A stretch of DNA of 64,000 nucleotides from Streptomyces pactum (GCF_002005225.1 NZ_CP019724.1:3288501-3352500), one strand, 5' to 3'. Counted from the first letter of the stretch, positions 49,439 through 64,000 are shown. Notes: generated from the letters alone by a model not told the origin. Made by a program: numbers and translations.

Positions 49439-50697
49439 GCGGGAACGTCCTCTCGGTCCGCGGGGGCCAGGTGGGCGCCCACGTGGCTGGTCAGCTCCCA
49501 GTCGTTGCGGCCGCGTTGCTCACGCCATACGGCGCGGACCGCGGCCCCGGCGAGGAGGACCTGGTAGAAGGGGCCGCCGACGATCAGCTTCAGGTAGTGC
49601 GTGAAGCGGACCCGCAGGCCGTACTGCTTGCCGAAGTCGTGCAGGCCGACGACCTCGAAGACGAAGGTGACCAGGGCGGTTACGGCCGGCAGGAAGGTGA
49701 CGAAGGCGATGCCGACGGGCACGTCCAGGAAGAGCGCGACGGCCGCGTTGAGCGGGATGATCACGCCGGTGAAGGCCTGCAGGAAGGGCGTCATCAGGGT
49801 GTAGCGGGCCAGCAGCCGCTGGGTGAAGGTGGGGAGCTGCTTCCAGTCCTTCTTCCGGTACACCTGGAGGAAGCCCTGGTTCCAGCGGGTGCGCTGCTTG
49901 AGCAGGGACACCAGCGTGCCCGGGGTCTCCTCCCGGGTGACCATGTCGGAGTCGTAGGCGACGACGACCTTCCTGCCGGTGCTGGAGAGCCGTACGCCGA
50001 GGTCGCAGTCCTCGGCCAGGCAGTCCGGGTCCCAGCCGCCGGCCGCCCGCAGCACGTCCGTGCGCACGAAGACGGTGTTGCCGCCGAGCGGGATGAACCC
50101 CTTCTGCGCGTGCAGGTGCAGCCGGGAGCGGAACCAGAAGAAGTACTCCAGGCAGTTGCGCAGGCTGTACCAGCTCGAGTGGAAGTTGATCAACTGGACC
50201 CCGCCCTGCACCACGTCGGCGCCGGTGGTGCGGAAGGCGTGGTCGACGTGGGCGAGCAGTTCGGGATGGACCTGGTCCTCGGCGTCGAAGACGCCGACGA
50301 CGTCGCCGCGGCAGTGCGGCAGCGCCGTGTTCATGGCCTTCGGCTTGTTCTTCTTCTCGTGGGTGTCGACGACGACCCGGACCCGCGGATCACGGTCGGC
50401 GGCCTTCTCGGCGACGGCGGTGGTCGCCGGATCGTCGTGCCCGACGATCACGATGATCTCGAAGTCGGTGTGGGACGAGGTGAGCAGCCGCTGGACGGTG
50501 TGGTCGAGCACGGCCTGCTCGTGGCGCGCGGGCAGCAGCAGCGAGAACGACACGTGCTCGTCGCCGTCGGGCCGGCTGAACCGGGTGGAGGCGAGTACCT
50601 CCGGCGTACGCCAGGCGTGCATCTGCCACCAGAGCGTGAACGCCGCCATCCAGAAAAGCGCCAGTGAAACGGCAGCGATGAAAACGGACGTAAGCAA
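49435..50697 (-). CDS. Processive-type GT2 membrane glycosyltransferase
   Basis: 420 residues from TTG 50697 (GGGGGGAT upstream). One N-terminal helix, a GT2 catalytic domain and three or more C-terminal helices. Motifs: FSLLLPARHEQ, VVGVFDAEDQVHPE (DxD-type), CLAEDCDLGVRL and the product-binding KQRTRWNQGFLQV (Q-x-x-R-W), the set found in cellulose, hyaluronan and CslA-type synthases. It probably extends a beta-glycan through the membrane. First gene of the operon ending in the galactose-oxidase-like enzyme. Confidence 0.88.
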   Translation of the reverse strand: MLTSVFIAAVSLALFWMAAFTLWWQMHAWRTPEVLASTRFSRPDGDEHVSFSLLLPARHEQAVLDHTVQRLLTSSHTDFEIIVIVGHDDPATTAVAEKAADRDPRVRVVVDTHEKKNKPKAMNTALPHCRGDVVGVFDAEDQVHPELLAHVDHAFRTTGADVVQGGVQLINFHSSWYSLRNCLEYFFWFRSRLHLHAQKGFIPLGGNTVFVRTDVLRAAGGWDPDCLAEDCDLGVRLSSTGRKVVVAYDSDMVTREETPGTLVSLLKQRTRWNQGFLQVYRKKDWKQLPTFTQRLLARYTLMTPFLQAFTGVIIPLNAAVALFLDVPVGIAFVTFLPAVTALVTFVFEVVGLHDFGKQYGLRVRFTHYLKLIVGGPFYQVLLAGAAVRAVWREQRGRNDWELTSHVGAHLAPADREDVPA

Positions 50698-50904
50698 GAA
50701 AGATCCCCCCAGATCTTCGAACTCCCCCTGCGCGGCGGAGCACCCGAATCGGGCGCCCGCTCCGCCGCGTCACGGTGAAGAGACTAGGGGTAACCTGTGA
50801 AACTCATAAGGTGTTTGGGTGAAGAGCGTGTTTCCTCACAATGAGGACCGGGTCTGAACAATTCGCCCGCCGGTCGCGTTCCGAATGCTTCCGCTTATGT
50901 CGTT

Positions 50905-52947
<2,043 letters not shown>

Positions 52948-53059
52948 ACCTCCATCCTCGCGCACGCGCCGCCGCCCCGCCGATACGCCACGGGGGGGGA
53001 AGGGACTCGCGGACGGGGCGCGGGAGTGGCCGCTCGGTGCGCGCGTGGCCGGGGCGGGG

Positions 53060-53091
53060 TTCTGTCGTTCTGTCGTTCTGTCGTTCTGTCG
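53060..53091. repeat. 8-bp tandem repeat TTCTGTCG, four perfect copies
   Basis: TTCTGTCG repeats four times without error in the 174-bp gap between the YyaL gene (start side) and the end of the LysR gene. Not coding. Likely slippage-prone. Confidence 0.9.
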
Positions 53092-53121
53092 CCGGGAACG
53101 GTGCGGCCGGCGTCGAAGACA

Positions 53122-53997
53122 CTAGAGATGTTCGAGGAGGACGTGCAGCGCCGGGTTGTCGTTGTTCTTCCTCCACACCAGGTCCAGCTCGGCCGAGGCG
53201 GGCGCGGTCAGGCCGACGGGGCGGAAGACGACGCCCGGGAAGCGCATCTGCGCGGCCGTCTCCGGGACGAGCGCGACACCCCAGCCCGCGTTGACCATCG
53301 CCAGGATGCTGTGCACCTGCGTGAGGTACTGGGTGAACTCGGGCATGATCCCCGCGGCGCGGAAGATGCTGATCAGCAGCTCGTGGAAGTAGCGCGCCTC
53401 GACGGGCGCGTACATCAGCAGCTCCTGCCCGTCGAAGTCGGTGATGTGCGGGTCCTCGTCCCGCTCGGCCAGCCGGTGGCCGGCGGGCAGGGCGGCGAGG
53501 AGGGCCTCACGGGCGGCGGGACGCGAGACGAGACCGGGGCCGATGGCGGCGGGACGCACCATGCCCAGATCGAGGGCGCCCTCGGCGATGGCCGCCAACT
53601 GGTCGCGGGTGACCATCTCGCGCAACACGATGTCCGCGCCCGGAATGACGCCACGCGCCGTCTCCAGCAGGCGGCCGAGACTCGAGTAGGCGCTGGCGGC
53701 GGTGAAGCCCACGGCCACCACCCCGGCCTCCCCGGCGGAGACCTGACGGACGGCGAGGGCCGCGTCGTGCGCCTGGCGCAGGATACGGCGGGCCTCGTGG
53801 AAGAACGCGCGCCCGGCGGGGGTGAGCCGGACGGAGCGCGTCGTGCGGTCGAGGAGCTCCACCCGCAGCTCGCTCTCCAGCAACTGGATCTGGCGGCTCA
53901 GCGGTGGCTGGGTCATCCGGAGACGCTCGGCTGCTCGCGTGAAGTGCAGTTCCTCGGCCACGGCGACGAAGCCGGCCAACTGCGCGAGGGTGAACAT
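53122..53997 (-). CDS. LysR family transcriptional regulator of the glucarate operon
   Basis: 291 residues. N-terminal winged helix (LAGFVAVAEELHFTRAAERLRMTQPPLSRQIQLLESEL) and a substrate-binding domain (VAVGFTAASAYSSLGRLLETARG ... FTQYLTQVHSILAMVNAGWGVALVPE) as in CatR/BenM-type regulators. It is divergent from kdgD across 280 bp containing a TGAT-N11-ATCA box. It likely activates the glucarate genes in response to a pathway acid. Confidence 0.88.
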   Translation of the reverse strand: MFTLAQLAGFVAVAEELHFTRAAERLRMTQPPLSRQIQLLESELRVELLDRTTRSVRLTPAGRAFFHEARRILRQAHDAALAVRQVSAGEAGVVAVGFTAASAYSSLGRLLETARGVIPGADIVLREMVTRDQLAAIAEGALDLGMVRPAAIGPGLVSRPAAREALLAALPAGHRLAERDEDPHITDFDGQELLMYAPVEARYFHELLISIFRAAGIMPEFTQYLTQVHSILAMVNAGWGVALVPETAAQMRFPGVVFRPVGLTAPASAELDLVWRKNNDNPALHVLLEHL

Positions 53998-54029
53998 TCA
54001 TGCTCTCCGAGTATTACTGGATCCAAAAG

Positions 54030-54048
54030 TGATGTTGGACGTGGATCA
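54030..54048. promoter_or_regulatory. LysR-type box (T-N11-A) between lysR and kdgD
   Basis: TGATGTTGGACGTGGATCA has arms TGAT and ATCA separated by exactly 11 bases, the T-N11-A form bound by LysR proteins. It lies 33 bp before the lysR start, where autoregulation and activation of the divergent operon usually occur. The AT-rich patch 54010-54060 around it contrasts with its surroundings. Confidence 0.55.
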
Positions 54049-54277
54049 GAAACGACCTTAACTTCGTCGGAACGCCAACGGTGGGACTCGTCCGGCGGTC
54101 CCGACCAGCACGACGCACCGCGCACCCCCGCCGGTGGTCCGCGAGGTCGCCCGGAGCGAGCCGCCGTTGCCGGGCCCGGCCCTTCCCGGCCGGGCGGGGT
54201 CTCGCGCGGTTCCCACCACCCCGAGGGGCCGCGCCCGGCCGCCGCCCCCTTCCGTTGACACCTGGAGCAATGCAGCC

Positions 54278-55204
54278 ATGTCCTCCTTCTCCCCCGTCGA
54301 GCTCGGCCGTCGCGTCGGGTCCGGGTTGTTGTCGTTCCCCGTGACCCACTTCGCCGGTGATCTGTCCTTCGACGAGGACGCCTACCGCGCGAGCATCGCC
54401 CGGCTGGGCGCGTACGACGTCGGGGGCCTCTTCGCCGCCGGCGGGACCGGTGAGTTCTTCTCGCTCACTCCCGTCGAGGTCGAGCGGGTCACCGCCGCCG
54501 CCGTGGCGAGCGCACCCGAGGAAACGCCGATCCTCGCGCCCGCCGGTTACGGCACCCGTACCGCGTGCGAGTTCGCCGCCGCCGCCGAGCGCGCGGGCGC
54601 CGACGGGATCCTGCTCTTCCCGCCCTACCTCACCGAGGCCTCCCAGGAGGGGCTGGCCGCGCACGTCGAAGCCGTCTGCCGCGCCACCTCGCTGGGCGTC
54701 ATCGTGTACGGCCGGGCCAACGCCGTGTACTGCGCCGACACCCTCGCGCGGGTCGCCGAGGCGTGCCCCAACCTGATCGGCTACAAGGACGGCATCGGCG
54801 ACATCGAGGCCATGACGCGGATCCACACCCGCCTCGGCGACCGGCTCACCTACATCGGCGGTCTGCCCACCGCCGAGACGTTCGCGCTGCCCTACCTCGA
54901 ACTCGGCGTCACCACCTATTCGTCCGCCATCTTCAACTTCGCCCCGGAGTTCGCCCTCTCCTTCTACGACGCCGTGCGGGAGCGCCGCCGCGAGGACGTC
55001 GCGCGGATGCTGGACGGCTTCGTCCTGCCGTACACGCAGATCCGCAACCGGCGGCCCGGCTACGCGGTGAGCATCGTCAAGGCGGGCATGACCGCGGTCG
55101 GTCACCCCGCCGGCCCCGTGCGCCCGCCGCTCACCGACCTCACCGGGGACGAGCTCGCCGAACTCACCGCGCTGGTCGAGCGGCTGCCCGGCCTCTCCGC
55201 CTGA
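54278..55204 (+). CDS. kdgD: 5-dehydro-4-deoxyglucarate dehydratase
   Basis: 308 residues from ATG 54278. DHDPS-fold barrel with [15 protein letters not shown] near the N-terminus, the catalytic Tyr144 ([10 protein letters not shown]) and Schiff-base Lys170 ([10 protein letters not shown]). It converts 5-keto-4-deoxyglucarate to 2,5-dioxopentanoate with loss of water and CO2. The product normally goes to 2-oxoglutarate by an aldehyde dehydrogenase, whose gene follows here only as a remnant. First gene of the plus-strand operon with gudD and a GntP permease. Confidence 0.92.
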   Translation: MSSFSPVELGRRVGSGLLSFPVTHFAGDLSFDEDAYRASIARLGAYDVGGLFAAGGTGEFFSLTPVEVERVTAAAVASAPEETPILAPAGYGTRTACEFAAAAERAGADGILLFPPYLTEASQEGLAAHVEAVCRATSLGVIVYGRANAVYCADTLARVAEACPNLIGYKDGIGDIEAMTRIHTRLGDRLTYIGGLPTAETFALPYLELGVTTYSSAIFNFAPEFALSFYDAVRERRREDVARMLDGFVLPYTQIRNRRPGYAVSIVKAGMTAVGHPAGPVRPPLTDLTGDELAELTALVERLPGLSA

Positions 55205-55238
55205 CGGCCACCCCTCCCAGGACAGCCGCCCCCGGGGC

Positions 55239-55351
55239 CGTACGCCCTGAACACCGCGTACGCCCTGAACACCGCGTACGCCCCGCACACCCCGCACGCC
55301 CCGCACGCCCCGCACGCCCCGCACGCCCCGCACGCCCCGCACGCCCCGCAC
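55239..55351. repeat. Minisatellite of 18-bp and 9-bp units between kdgD and the aldehyde dehydrogenase remnant
   Basis: Two to three copies of GTACGCCCTGAACACCGC pass into about eight copies of the 9-bp unit CCGCACGCC, without error in the middle. The array lies where the 5' two thirds of the dehydrogenase gene would be expected. It may mark the deletion junction. Confidence 0.9.
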
Positions 55352-55364
55352 GTAAGGATTACTG

Positions 55365-55778
55365 GTGCCCGCACCACACTCCGACCGCACCCCGGAAGCC
55401 GAGCCGCAAGGCACACCGCCGGACGGCGCGAGCCCCTCCCGGGCCGTACTCATGGCGGTCGGCGCGGACGACTTCGCCGCCGAACCGGCCCTGCGGCGGG
55501 AGATGTTCGGCCCCCGCCGCGCTGGCGGTGCGCTGCCGCGACCTGGAGCAGGTCACCGGCGTACTGCGCGCCCTGGAGAGGCAGCTCACCGCCACGGTCC
55601 ACACCGCCGAAGGCGACCAGGAGGCGGCCCGCGAGCTGCTGCCCGTACTCGAACGGGGAGCCGGACGCGTGCTGTTGCCTGCCAGGACCTGCCCGGACAA
55701 CTGCTGCCCCGCTCGCCGGCGGACGGCAACCCCGAGGGGCTGTGGCGCCACGTCGACGGCGAACCGGGCCGGCACTGA
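55365..55778 (+). pseudogene. Remnant of 2,5-dioxopentanoate (2-oxoglutarate semialdehyde) dehydrogenase
   Basis: Translated in one frame, about 55448-55511 reads [23 protein letters not shown], the ALDH segment before the EVFGP motif. The match then jumps by +1 in a run of five C (55511-55515) to [21 protein letters not shown] and [22 protein letters not shown]. It then returns to the first frame as [20 protein letters not shown] and on to TGA 55778, the usual C-terminus. The NGFPTGVEV-type segment in between is deleted, and everything N-terminal of residue about 330, including the catalytic Cys and Glu, is missing. The gene cannot make an active enzyme. Confidence 0.85.
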
Positions 55779-55815
55779 GCCACGCGGAAGACACAGAGAC
55801 AGGAGATGGGCGGAC

Positions 55816-57174
55816 ATGGCAGTGACAGAACACGGGCCGAAAGTGGACGCGATGCGCGTCGTACCGGTCGCGGGCCGGGACAGCATGCTGCTCAACCTGA
55901 GCGGCGCGCACGGCCCCTACTTCACCCGCAACCTGGTGATCCTCACCGACTCGGACGGGAGGACGGGCCTCGGTGAGGTCCCCGGCGGTGAGCCGATCCG
56001 CCGCACGCTGGAGGCGGCCGCGGAACTCGTCGTCGGACAGCCGGTGGCCCGGCTGCGCTCCCTCGTCGCGCGAGTACGGGGACACTTCGCGGACCGCGAC
56101 TCCGGCGGGCGCGGGACGCAGACCTTCGACCTGCGCGTGGCGGTGCACGCCGCCGCGGCAGTCGAGTCGGCACTCCTCGACCTGCACGGCAAGCACCTGG
56201 GCGTGCCCGTCGCCGAGCTGCTCGGCGACGGGCGGCAGCGCACCGAGGTGCCCGTCCTGGGCTACCTCTTCTACATCGGCGACCGCAACCGCACGGACCT
56301 CGACTACCGCGGCCCGCGGAACGAGGGCGGCGCCGGGGACCCGGCCGACGCCTGGCTGCGGCTGCGGCACGAGGAGGCGCTCACCCCCGAGGCCGTCGTA
56401 CGGCTGGCCGAGGCGGCGCACGAGCGCTACGGCTTCCGCGACTTCAAACTCAAGGGCGGCGTGCTGCCCGCACAGGACGAGGCCGCGGCCGTCACCGCAC
56501 TCGCGCGGCGCTTCCCCGAGGCCCGCGTCACCCTCGACCCGAACGGAGCCTGGCGGCTGGACGAGGCGATCCGGACCGGCCGTGGCCTGCGGGACGTCCT
56601 CGCCTACGCGGAGGACCCCTGCGGCGCCGAGAACGGCTACTCGGGCCGGGAGACGATGGCGGAGTTCCGGCGGGCCACCGGCCTGCCCACCGCCACCAAC
56701 ATGATCGCCACGGACTGGCGGCAGCTCAGCCACGCGCTCCGTACGGACGCCGTGGACATCCCGCTCGCCGACCCGCACTTCTGGACGATGAGCGGCTCGG
56801 TACGGGTGGCGCAACTGTGCCAGGCGTGGGGGCTGACCTGGGGCTCGCACTCGAACAACCACTTCGACGTGTCGCTGGCGATGTTCACGCACGTCGCCGC
56901 CGCGGCACCCGGCGAGATCACGGCGATCGACACGCACTGGATCTGGCAGGACGGCCAGCGCCTCACCCGCGACCCGCTCACGATCAGCGACGGGCTGCTG
57001 CGCGTCCCCGACGCGCCCGGCCTCGGCGTCGAGCTGGACGAGGAGCAGGTCGCGGCCGCGCACGAACTGTACGAGCGCGAGGGACTCGGCGCCCGCGACG
57101 ACGCGGTGGCGATGCGCTACCTCGTACCCGGCTGGTCCTTCGACCCCAAGCGCCCGGCTCTCGACCGGGACTGA
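55816..57174 (+). CDS. gudD: Glucarate dehydratase (enolase superfamily)
   Basis: 452 residues from ATG 55816. Marks of the GudD group: [21 protein letters not shown], the KxK pair Lys211/Lys213 in FRDFKLKGG, metal-ligand segments [16 protein letters not shown] and [12 protein letters not shown], and the catalytic His345 in GSHSNNHFD. It dehydrates D-glucarate (and possibly L-idarate) to 5-keto-4-deoxyglucarate, the substrate of KdgD. A GCGGGGCCGG/CCGGCCCCGC hairpin (57180-57205) follows the stop and may lower read-through into the permease gene. Confidence 0.93.
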   Translation: MAVTEHGPKVDAMRVVPVAGRDSMLLNLSGAHGPYFTRNLVILTDSDGRTGLGEVPGGEPIRRTLEAAAELVVGQPVARLRSLVARVRGHFADRDSGGRGTQTFDLRVAVHAAAAVESALLDLHGKHLGVPVAELLGDGRQRTEVPVLGYLFYIGDRNRTDLDYRGPRNEGGAGDPADAWLRLRHEEALTPEAVVRLAEAAHERYGFRDFKLKGGVLPAQDEAAAVTALARRFPEARVTLDPNGAWRLDEAIRTGRGLRDVLAYAEDPCGAENGYSGRETMAEFRRATGLPTATNMIATDWRQLSHALRTDAVDIPLADPHFWTMSGSVRVAQLCQAWGLTWGSHSNNHFDVSLAMFTHVAAAAPGEITAIDTHWIWQDGQRLTRDPLTISDGLLRVPDAPGLGVELDEEQVAAAHELYEREGLGARDDAVAMRYLVPGWSFDPKRPALDRD

Positions 57175-57179
57175 TACCC

Positions 57180-57205
57180 GCGGGGCCGGCAGCCACCGGC
57201 CCCGC
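57180..57205 (+). terminator. Intra-operon hairpin between gudD and the permease gene
   Basis: Ten perfect pairs with a six-base loop directly after the gudD stop. A second hairpin (CCCGGCAGG...CCTGCCGGG, about 57217-57249) precedes the permease ribosome site. They may attenuate or protect the message. Confidence 0.5.
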
Positions 57206-57274
57206 GCCGCCCTCGGCCCGGCAGGCGAGCCGCTCATGGCCTGCCGGGTCATCCATGCCTGACAGGAGGCAACG

Positions 57275-58779
<1,505 letters not shown>

Positions 58780-58783
<4 letters not shown>

Positions 58784-58851
58784 ACGCACCGCCTGAACGC
58801 ACCGCCTGAACGCCGCCCCCCGCTGCCCGCGGCCCCGTGCCGCGGGCAGCG
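58780..58851 (+). terminator. 13-bp repeats and terminator hairpin after the permease gene
   Basis: CTGAACGCACCGC is repeated twice and partly a third time from the stop codon on (58780-58815). Then CGCTGCCCGCGG (58821-58832) pairs with CCGCGGGCAGCG (58840-58851), a perfect 12-bp stem with a 7-base loop. It ends the glucarate operon and faces the convergent guanine deaminase gene. Confidence 0.75.
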
Positions 58852-58944
58852 GCGTGCCACATCACCGGCACGCCGCACGGTCATCCGGGGAATCCCAAGT
58901 GGCAGGACACCTCGCCCCTTCCGCCGAAGGGAGGCGGCTGCCGG

Positions 58945-59448
58945 TCAGTAGTCGACGCGGTCGGTCTTGGCGATCCACGCGTCGAACGGCTGGGTGCGGT
59001 GGGGCAGGTCGAGGTGCTCGACGGACATGGGCCACATCTCCTGGGGCCGCTTCTCGAACAGGTCGTAGAACTTGCGGTCGTCGAAGCCGGCCACGGCGGC
59101 GTCGTGGCGGTCGGCGCAGAAGATGAGCCGGTCGACGCGTGCCCACAGGGAGGAGGAGAGGCACATCGGGCAGGGCTCGCAGGACGTGACGAGGGTGCAG
59201 CCTTCCAGGCTGAAGGTGCCGAGCCTCTGGCAGGCGGCGCGGATCGCGTTGACCTCGGCGTGCGCGGTGGGGTCGAGGCTGGAGGTGACCCGGTTGTTGG
59301 CGAGCGCGACGATCTCGCCGTCCTTGGCGACGAGGGCGCCGAAGGGGCCGCCGCCGTTGTGGACGCTGGTGGTGGCGAGCTCGATGGCCTGGTCCATCCA
59401 GGCCCGCTCGAATTCGCGGCTGCCGGTCTCGACGGTGTGGGTGGTCAT
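58945..59448 (-). CDS. Nucleoside/guanine deaminase (cytidine-deaminase fold)
   Basis: 167 residues from ATG 59448. Zinc-deaminase motifs: PTAHAEVNAIRAAC (ligand His, proton-shuttle Glu) and CEPCPMCLSS (two ligand Cys). The length and C-terminal tail DRVDY-type end fit the GuaD group of tRNA-deaminase-like guanine deaminases, which convert guanine to xanthine. Xanthine would feed the xanthine dehydrogenase encoded by the next genes upstream on the same strand. Confidence 0.85.
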   Translation of the reverse strand: MTTHTVETGSREFERAWMDQAIELATTSVHNGGGPFGALVAKDGEIVALANNRVTSSLDPTAHAEVNAIRAACQRLGTFSLEGCTLVTSCEPCPMCLSSSLWARVDRLIFCADRHDAAVAGFDDRKFYDLFEKRPQEMWPMSVEHLDLPHRTQPFDAWIAKTDRVDY

Positions 59449-59619
59449 GGGTGTCCCCTGGTTGGCGTGTGAGTGGTGGGCCCGCGACGCCCCTCGGCGC
59501 GGTTCGGGGCGTCCGCGGAATCCCAGCCTGTACGGGGAGTACACATCCTGCCGATCACAACCGGCCAGAGGCCGAAGGCACGAACAGCGGGCGGGCTGAG
59601 AACGACGCTTCGTAGACTC

Positions 59620-60492
59620 CTACAAGGACCGGTCGGGCCCGTGTTCGTCGGCCGGACGGCGCGTGGCAGGCCCAGGCCCGTCGCAGGCGCCCTCGGTCTC
59701 GAAGGTGCGCAGCAGATCGGCCGCGACGCTCACGGCGATCGTCGCGGGTTCCTTGCCGGTGATGTCGGCCAGCCCGATCGGGGTCTTGATCCGGTCGAGG
59801 GCGGCCTCGTCGTGGCCGCCCTCGGTGGCGAGGCGTTTGCGGAACCGTCCCCACTTGGCCGCCGAACCGATCAGCCCGACGGAGGCGAGATGGGTGGTGC
59901 GCAGGGCGGCGTCGCACAGAGCGGCGTCCTCGGCGTGATCATGGGTCATGATCAGGACGTGGGTGCCGTGCGGCAGTTCGGCCAGCACCTCCTCGGGCAG
60001 CAGCGGCGTGTGATGCACGTGCACCTGCGCCACCGCGTCCGCCAGCACGTCGAGCCGCTCCTCGGTGAGCATGCCGGAGCGGTTGTCGACCAGGTGGAGG
60101 TCGAGGTCCTGACGTGCCAGGATGCGCGCCAGTTCCAGCCCGACGTGCCCGACACCGAAGATCGCCACCGCGCGTACCACCGGCAGCGGTTCCAGCAGCA
60201 CCGAGACCGTGCCGCCGCAGCACTGGACGCCGTGCTGGTTGGTCACCTTGTCGTTCAGGGCGAAGTCGATCAGCTCCGGTTCCGGCCCGGACGCGGCGAT
60301 CATCTCCCGGGCCCGGTCGATCGCGACGGCCTCGACGTTGCCGCCGCCGATGGAGCCCCACGTCTCGGTCCGCCCCACGACGAGCTTCGCACCGGCGTCG
60401 CGCGGGGCGTGGCCGCGCACGGTCGCGACGGTCACCAGCACGCCGGACTCCCGGCGTGCCCGCAACCGCGCGACCGCGGCGACCCATGTCAT
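59620..60492 (-). CDS. xdhC: XdhC/CoxI family molybdenum-cofactor maturation factor
   Basis: 290 residues from ATG 60492, one base after the xdhB stop; GTG 60501 is an alternative. N-terminal XdhC domain (VLVTVATVRGHAPRDAGAKLVV, GSIGGGNVEA, QCCGGTVSVLLE) and C-terminal Rossmann domain (VAIFGVGHVGLELARIL; HVLIMTHDHAEDAALCDAAL; LIGSAAKWGRFRKRL). XdhC receives Moco, promotes its sulfuration and hands it to the large subunit. The 171-bp gap to the deaminase gene holds no gene. Confidence 0.9.
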   Translation of the reverse strand: MTWVAAVARLRARRESGVLVTVATVRGHAPRDAGAKLVVGRTETWGSIGGGNVEAVAIDRAREMIAASGPEPELIDFALNDKVTNQHGVQCCGGTVSVLLEPLPVVRAVAIFGVGHVGLELARILARQDLDLHLVDNRSGMLTEERLDVLADAVAQVHVHHTPLLPEEVLAELPHGTHVLIMTHDHAEDAALCDAALRTTHLASVGLIGSAAKWGRFRKRLATEGGHDEAALDRIKTPIGLADITGKEPATIAVSVAADLLRTFETEGACDGPGPATRRPADEHGPDRSL

Positions 60493-60493
60493 G

Positions 60494-62934
<2,441 letters not shown>

Positions 62935-62938
<4 letters not shown>

Positions 62939-64000
62939 GACGGCACCGCCTCGGTGGTCTGTGCGTACAGCTTCAGCAGGCTCTGGCCGAGCATCGCGGA
63001 GCGGTAGTCGGCGCTGGCGCGGTGATCGCTCATCGGCGTGCCCTCCCCCCGCAGCACCTCGGCCGCGGCCTCGACGGTTCCCGCCGCCCAGGGCCTGCCC
63101 TCCAGAGCGGCCTCGGTGGCGAGAGCGCGGACCGGGGTGGCGGCCACGCCGCCCAGACCGATGCGCGCCTTGCGGACCATCCCCGCCTCGATGTCGAGCG
63201 CGAAGGCGACCGCCACGCTGGAGATGTCGTCGAAGCGCCGCTTGGCGATCTTGTGGAAGGCCGCGACCGGAGACAGCGGCAGCGGGACGCGCACCGCGCG
63301 GATCAGCTCGCCGGGGCGCCGCACGCTCTGCCGGTAGCCGGTGAAGTAGTCCGCCAGCGGGACCGTACGCTCGCCGTCGGCGTCGGCGAGCACCACCGAG
63401 GCCTCCAGCGCCAGCAGCACCGGCGGGCTGTCGCCGATGGGCGAGCCGGTTCCCAGGTTGCCGCCCAGGGTCGCACCGTTGCGGATGAGCCGGGACGCGA
63501 ACTGCGGGAACAGCTCCGCCAGCAGCGGGACCGTTCCGTCGAGGCGGCGTTCGATCTCGGTGAGCGTCAGAGCCGCCCCGATCTCGATGTGGTCGGATGC
63601 GACCCGCAGTTCCCGCAATTCGGGCAGCCGGTCGACGGCGACCACGCAATCCGCCCGGCGGGAACGGATATTCACCTCGACGCCCCAGTCGGTGCTTCCG
63701 GCGACCACCACCGCGTCGGGCCGCTCGCGCAGCGACCGCAGTGTTTCGGCCAGGGTGTTCTTCCGCAGGAACGTGCTGTCGTCCTGGTCGTATTCGGTGG
63801 CGACCGGTGCGGGCGATGCCTGCTCGCGACGCCGCGCCAGCGGGTCCTCGTCCGTGGGCGCGCCGACGGCGAACGCGGCATCGCGAATGGGGCGGTATCC
63901 GGTGCAGCGGCACAGGTTTCCGCTGAGCGCGTGCAGATCGAAACCGTTCGGGCCGTGCTCGGCGTCGGTGCCGTCGGTCGCGTCCGGGCCGGAGTCCGCG
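62935..64000 (-). CDS. xdhA: Xanthine dehydrogenase [2Fe-2S]/FAD subunit, C-terminal part (cut by window edge)
   Basis: 355 codons visible; the start lies beyond the right edge. The first visible part ends the [2Fe-2S] domain with GNLCRCTGYRPIRDAAF, whose two Cys bind the second cluster. A linker follows, then the FAD domain: VVAGSTDWGVEVNIR, the FAD loop RNGATLGGNLGTGSPIGD, SPPVLLALEASVVL and FHKIAKRRFDDISSVAVAF, and a CO_deh_flav_C domain. It passes electrons from the Mo subunit to NAD. First visible gene of the operon xdhA-xdhB-xdhC. Confidence 0.93.

Noticed and set aside
54014..55453. Long minus-strand frame with many Arg-Gly-Val repeats over kdgD
   Set aside because: It is the reverse reading of kdgD and the 9-bp array. 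KdgD on the plus strand has clear catalytic residues.
55500..55520. The +1 shift in the C5 run of the dehydrogenase remnant as a mere sequencing error
   Set aside because: An error in a homopolymer is possible, but the separate loss of the NGFPTG-type segment and of the whole N-terminal catalytic part shows that the gene is broken in any case.

Overview
The window is a chromosomal segment of a Streptomyces or very close relative. It has very high GC with strong third-position G/C bias, frequent GTG and TTG starts, GTGA/ATGA stop-start overlaps, DasR-type repeats in front of a chitinase, and typical Streptomyces families (SCO4983-type protein, actinobacterial Tad pilus, GTP-dependent PEP carboxykinase). 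From memory, the co-occurrence of pckG, an AlaA-type aminotransferase and a GH18 chitinase resembles a core-chromosome region of S. coelicolor. No tRNA, rRNA, CRISPR array, prophage or insertion sequence was recognised.

Layout. 1-4.7 kb: the start of a PhoH protein (cut by the left edge), a 1.1 kb gap with a 27-bp tandem array and a strong terminator, an AlkZ-like winged-helix protein, a methyltransferase and a luciferase-like oxidoreductase. 4.7-9.6 kb: a six-gene minus-strand unit built around a type VII secretion-type substrate and a small WXG100-like partner, with exported proteins at its head and two unknown proteins at its tail. 9.7-20.8 kb: a DUF192 protein and a Tad (Flp) pilus locus (cpaB, cpaE, two tadE, cpaF, tadB, tadC, flp, tadG-like) followed by lipoproteins and an OmpA-family protein. 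21.2-26.5 kb: chitinase, LytR-CpsA-Psr enzyme, an atypical NRAMP-like transporter and a repeat-rich PH-like protein.

26.6-33.6 kb holds the most interesting group. Two divergent units around an inverted-repeat operator encode a GntP permease, RidA, an IclR regulator and a 2-keto-3-deoxygluconate kinase on one side, and a fold-III PLP deaminase/dehydratase and an N-acyl-D-amino-acid deacylase on the other. Together they fit import, deacetylation, deamination and phosphorylation of N-acetyl-D-glucosaminate, the monomer expected from oxidised chitin. This is an inference from gene content; general D-amino-acid catabolism is the alternative.

33.6-44.2 kb: secreted protease, aminotransferase, FG-GAP secreted protein, pckG, hemolysin III-type membrane protein, TetR regulator and Mut7-C protein. 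44.2-50.7 kb: a four-gene minus-strand operon joining a GT2 glycosyltransferase, a GT39/ArnT-like membrane glycosyltransferase, a GT2-GtrA fusion and a secreted galactose-oxidase-like copper-radical enzyme with all copper-site residues; it probably makes and oxidises a cell-surface glycan. 50.9-53 kb: a YyaL-type thioredoxin-domain protein. 53.1-58.8 kb: a glucarate/galactarate catabolic operon (LysR, kdgD, gudD, GntP permease) in which the aldehyde dehydrogenase gene is a decayed remnant next to a minisatellite. 58.9-64 kb: purine catabolism (guanine deaminase-like, xdhC, xdhB, xdhA), with xdhA cut by the right edge.

Short tandem arrays (8-48 bp units) recur across the window, inside genes and between them.
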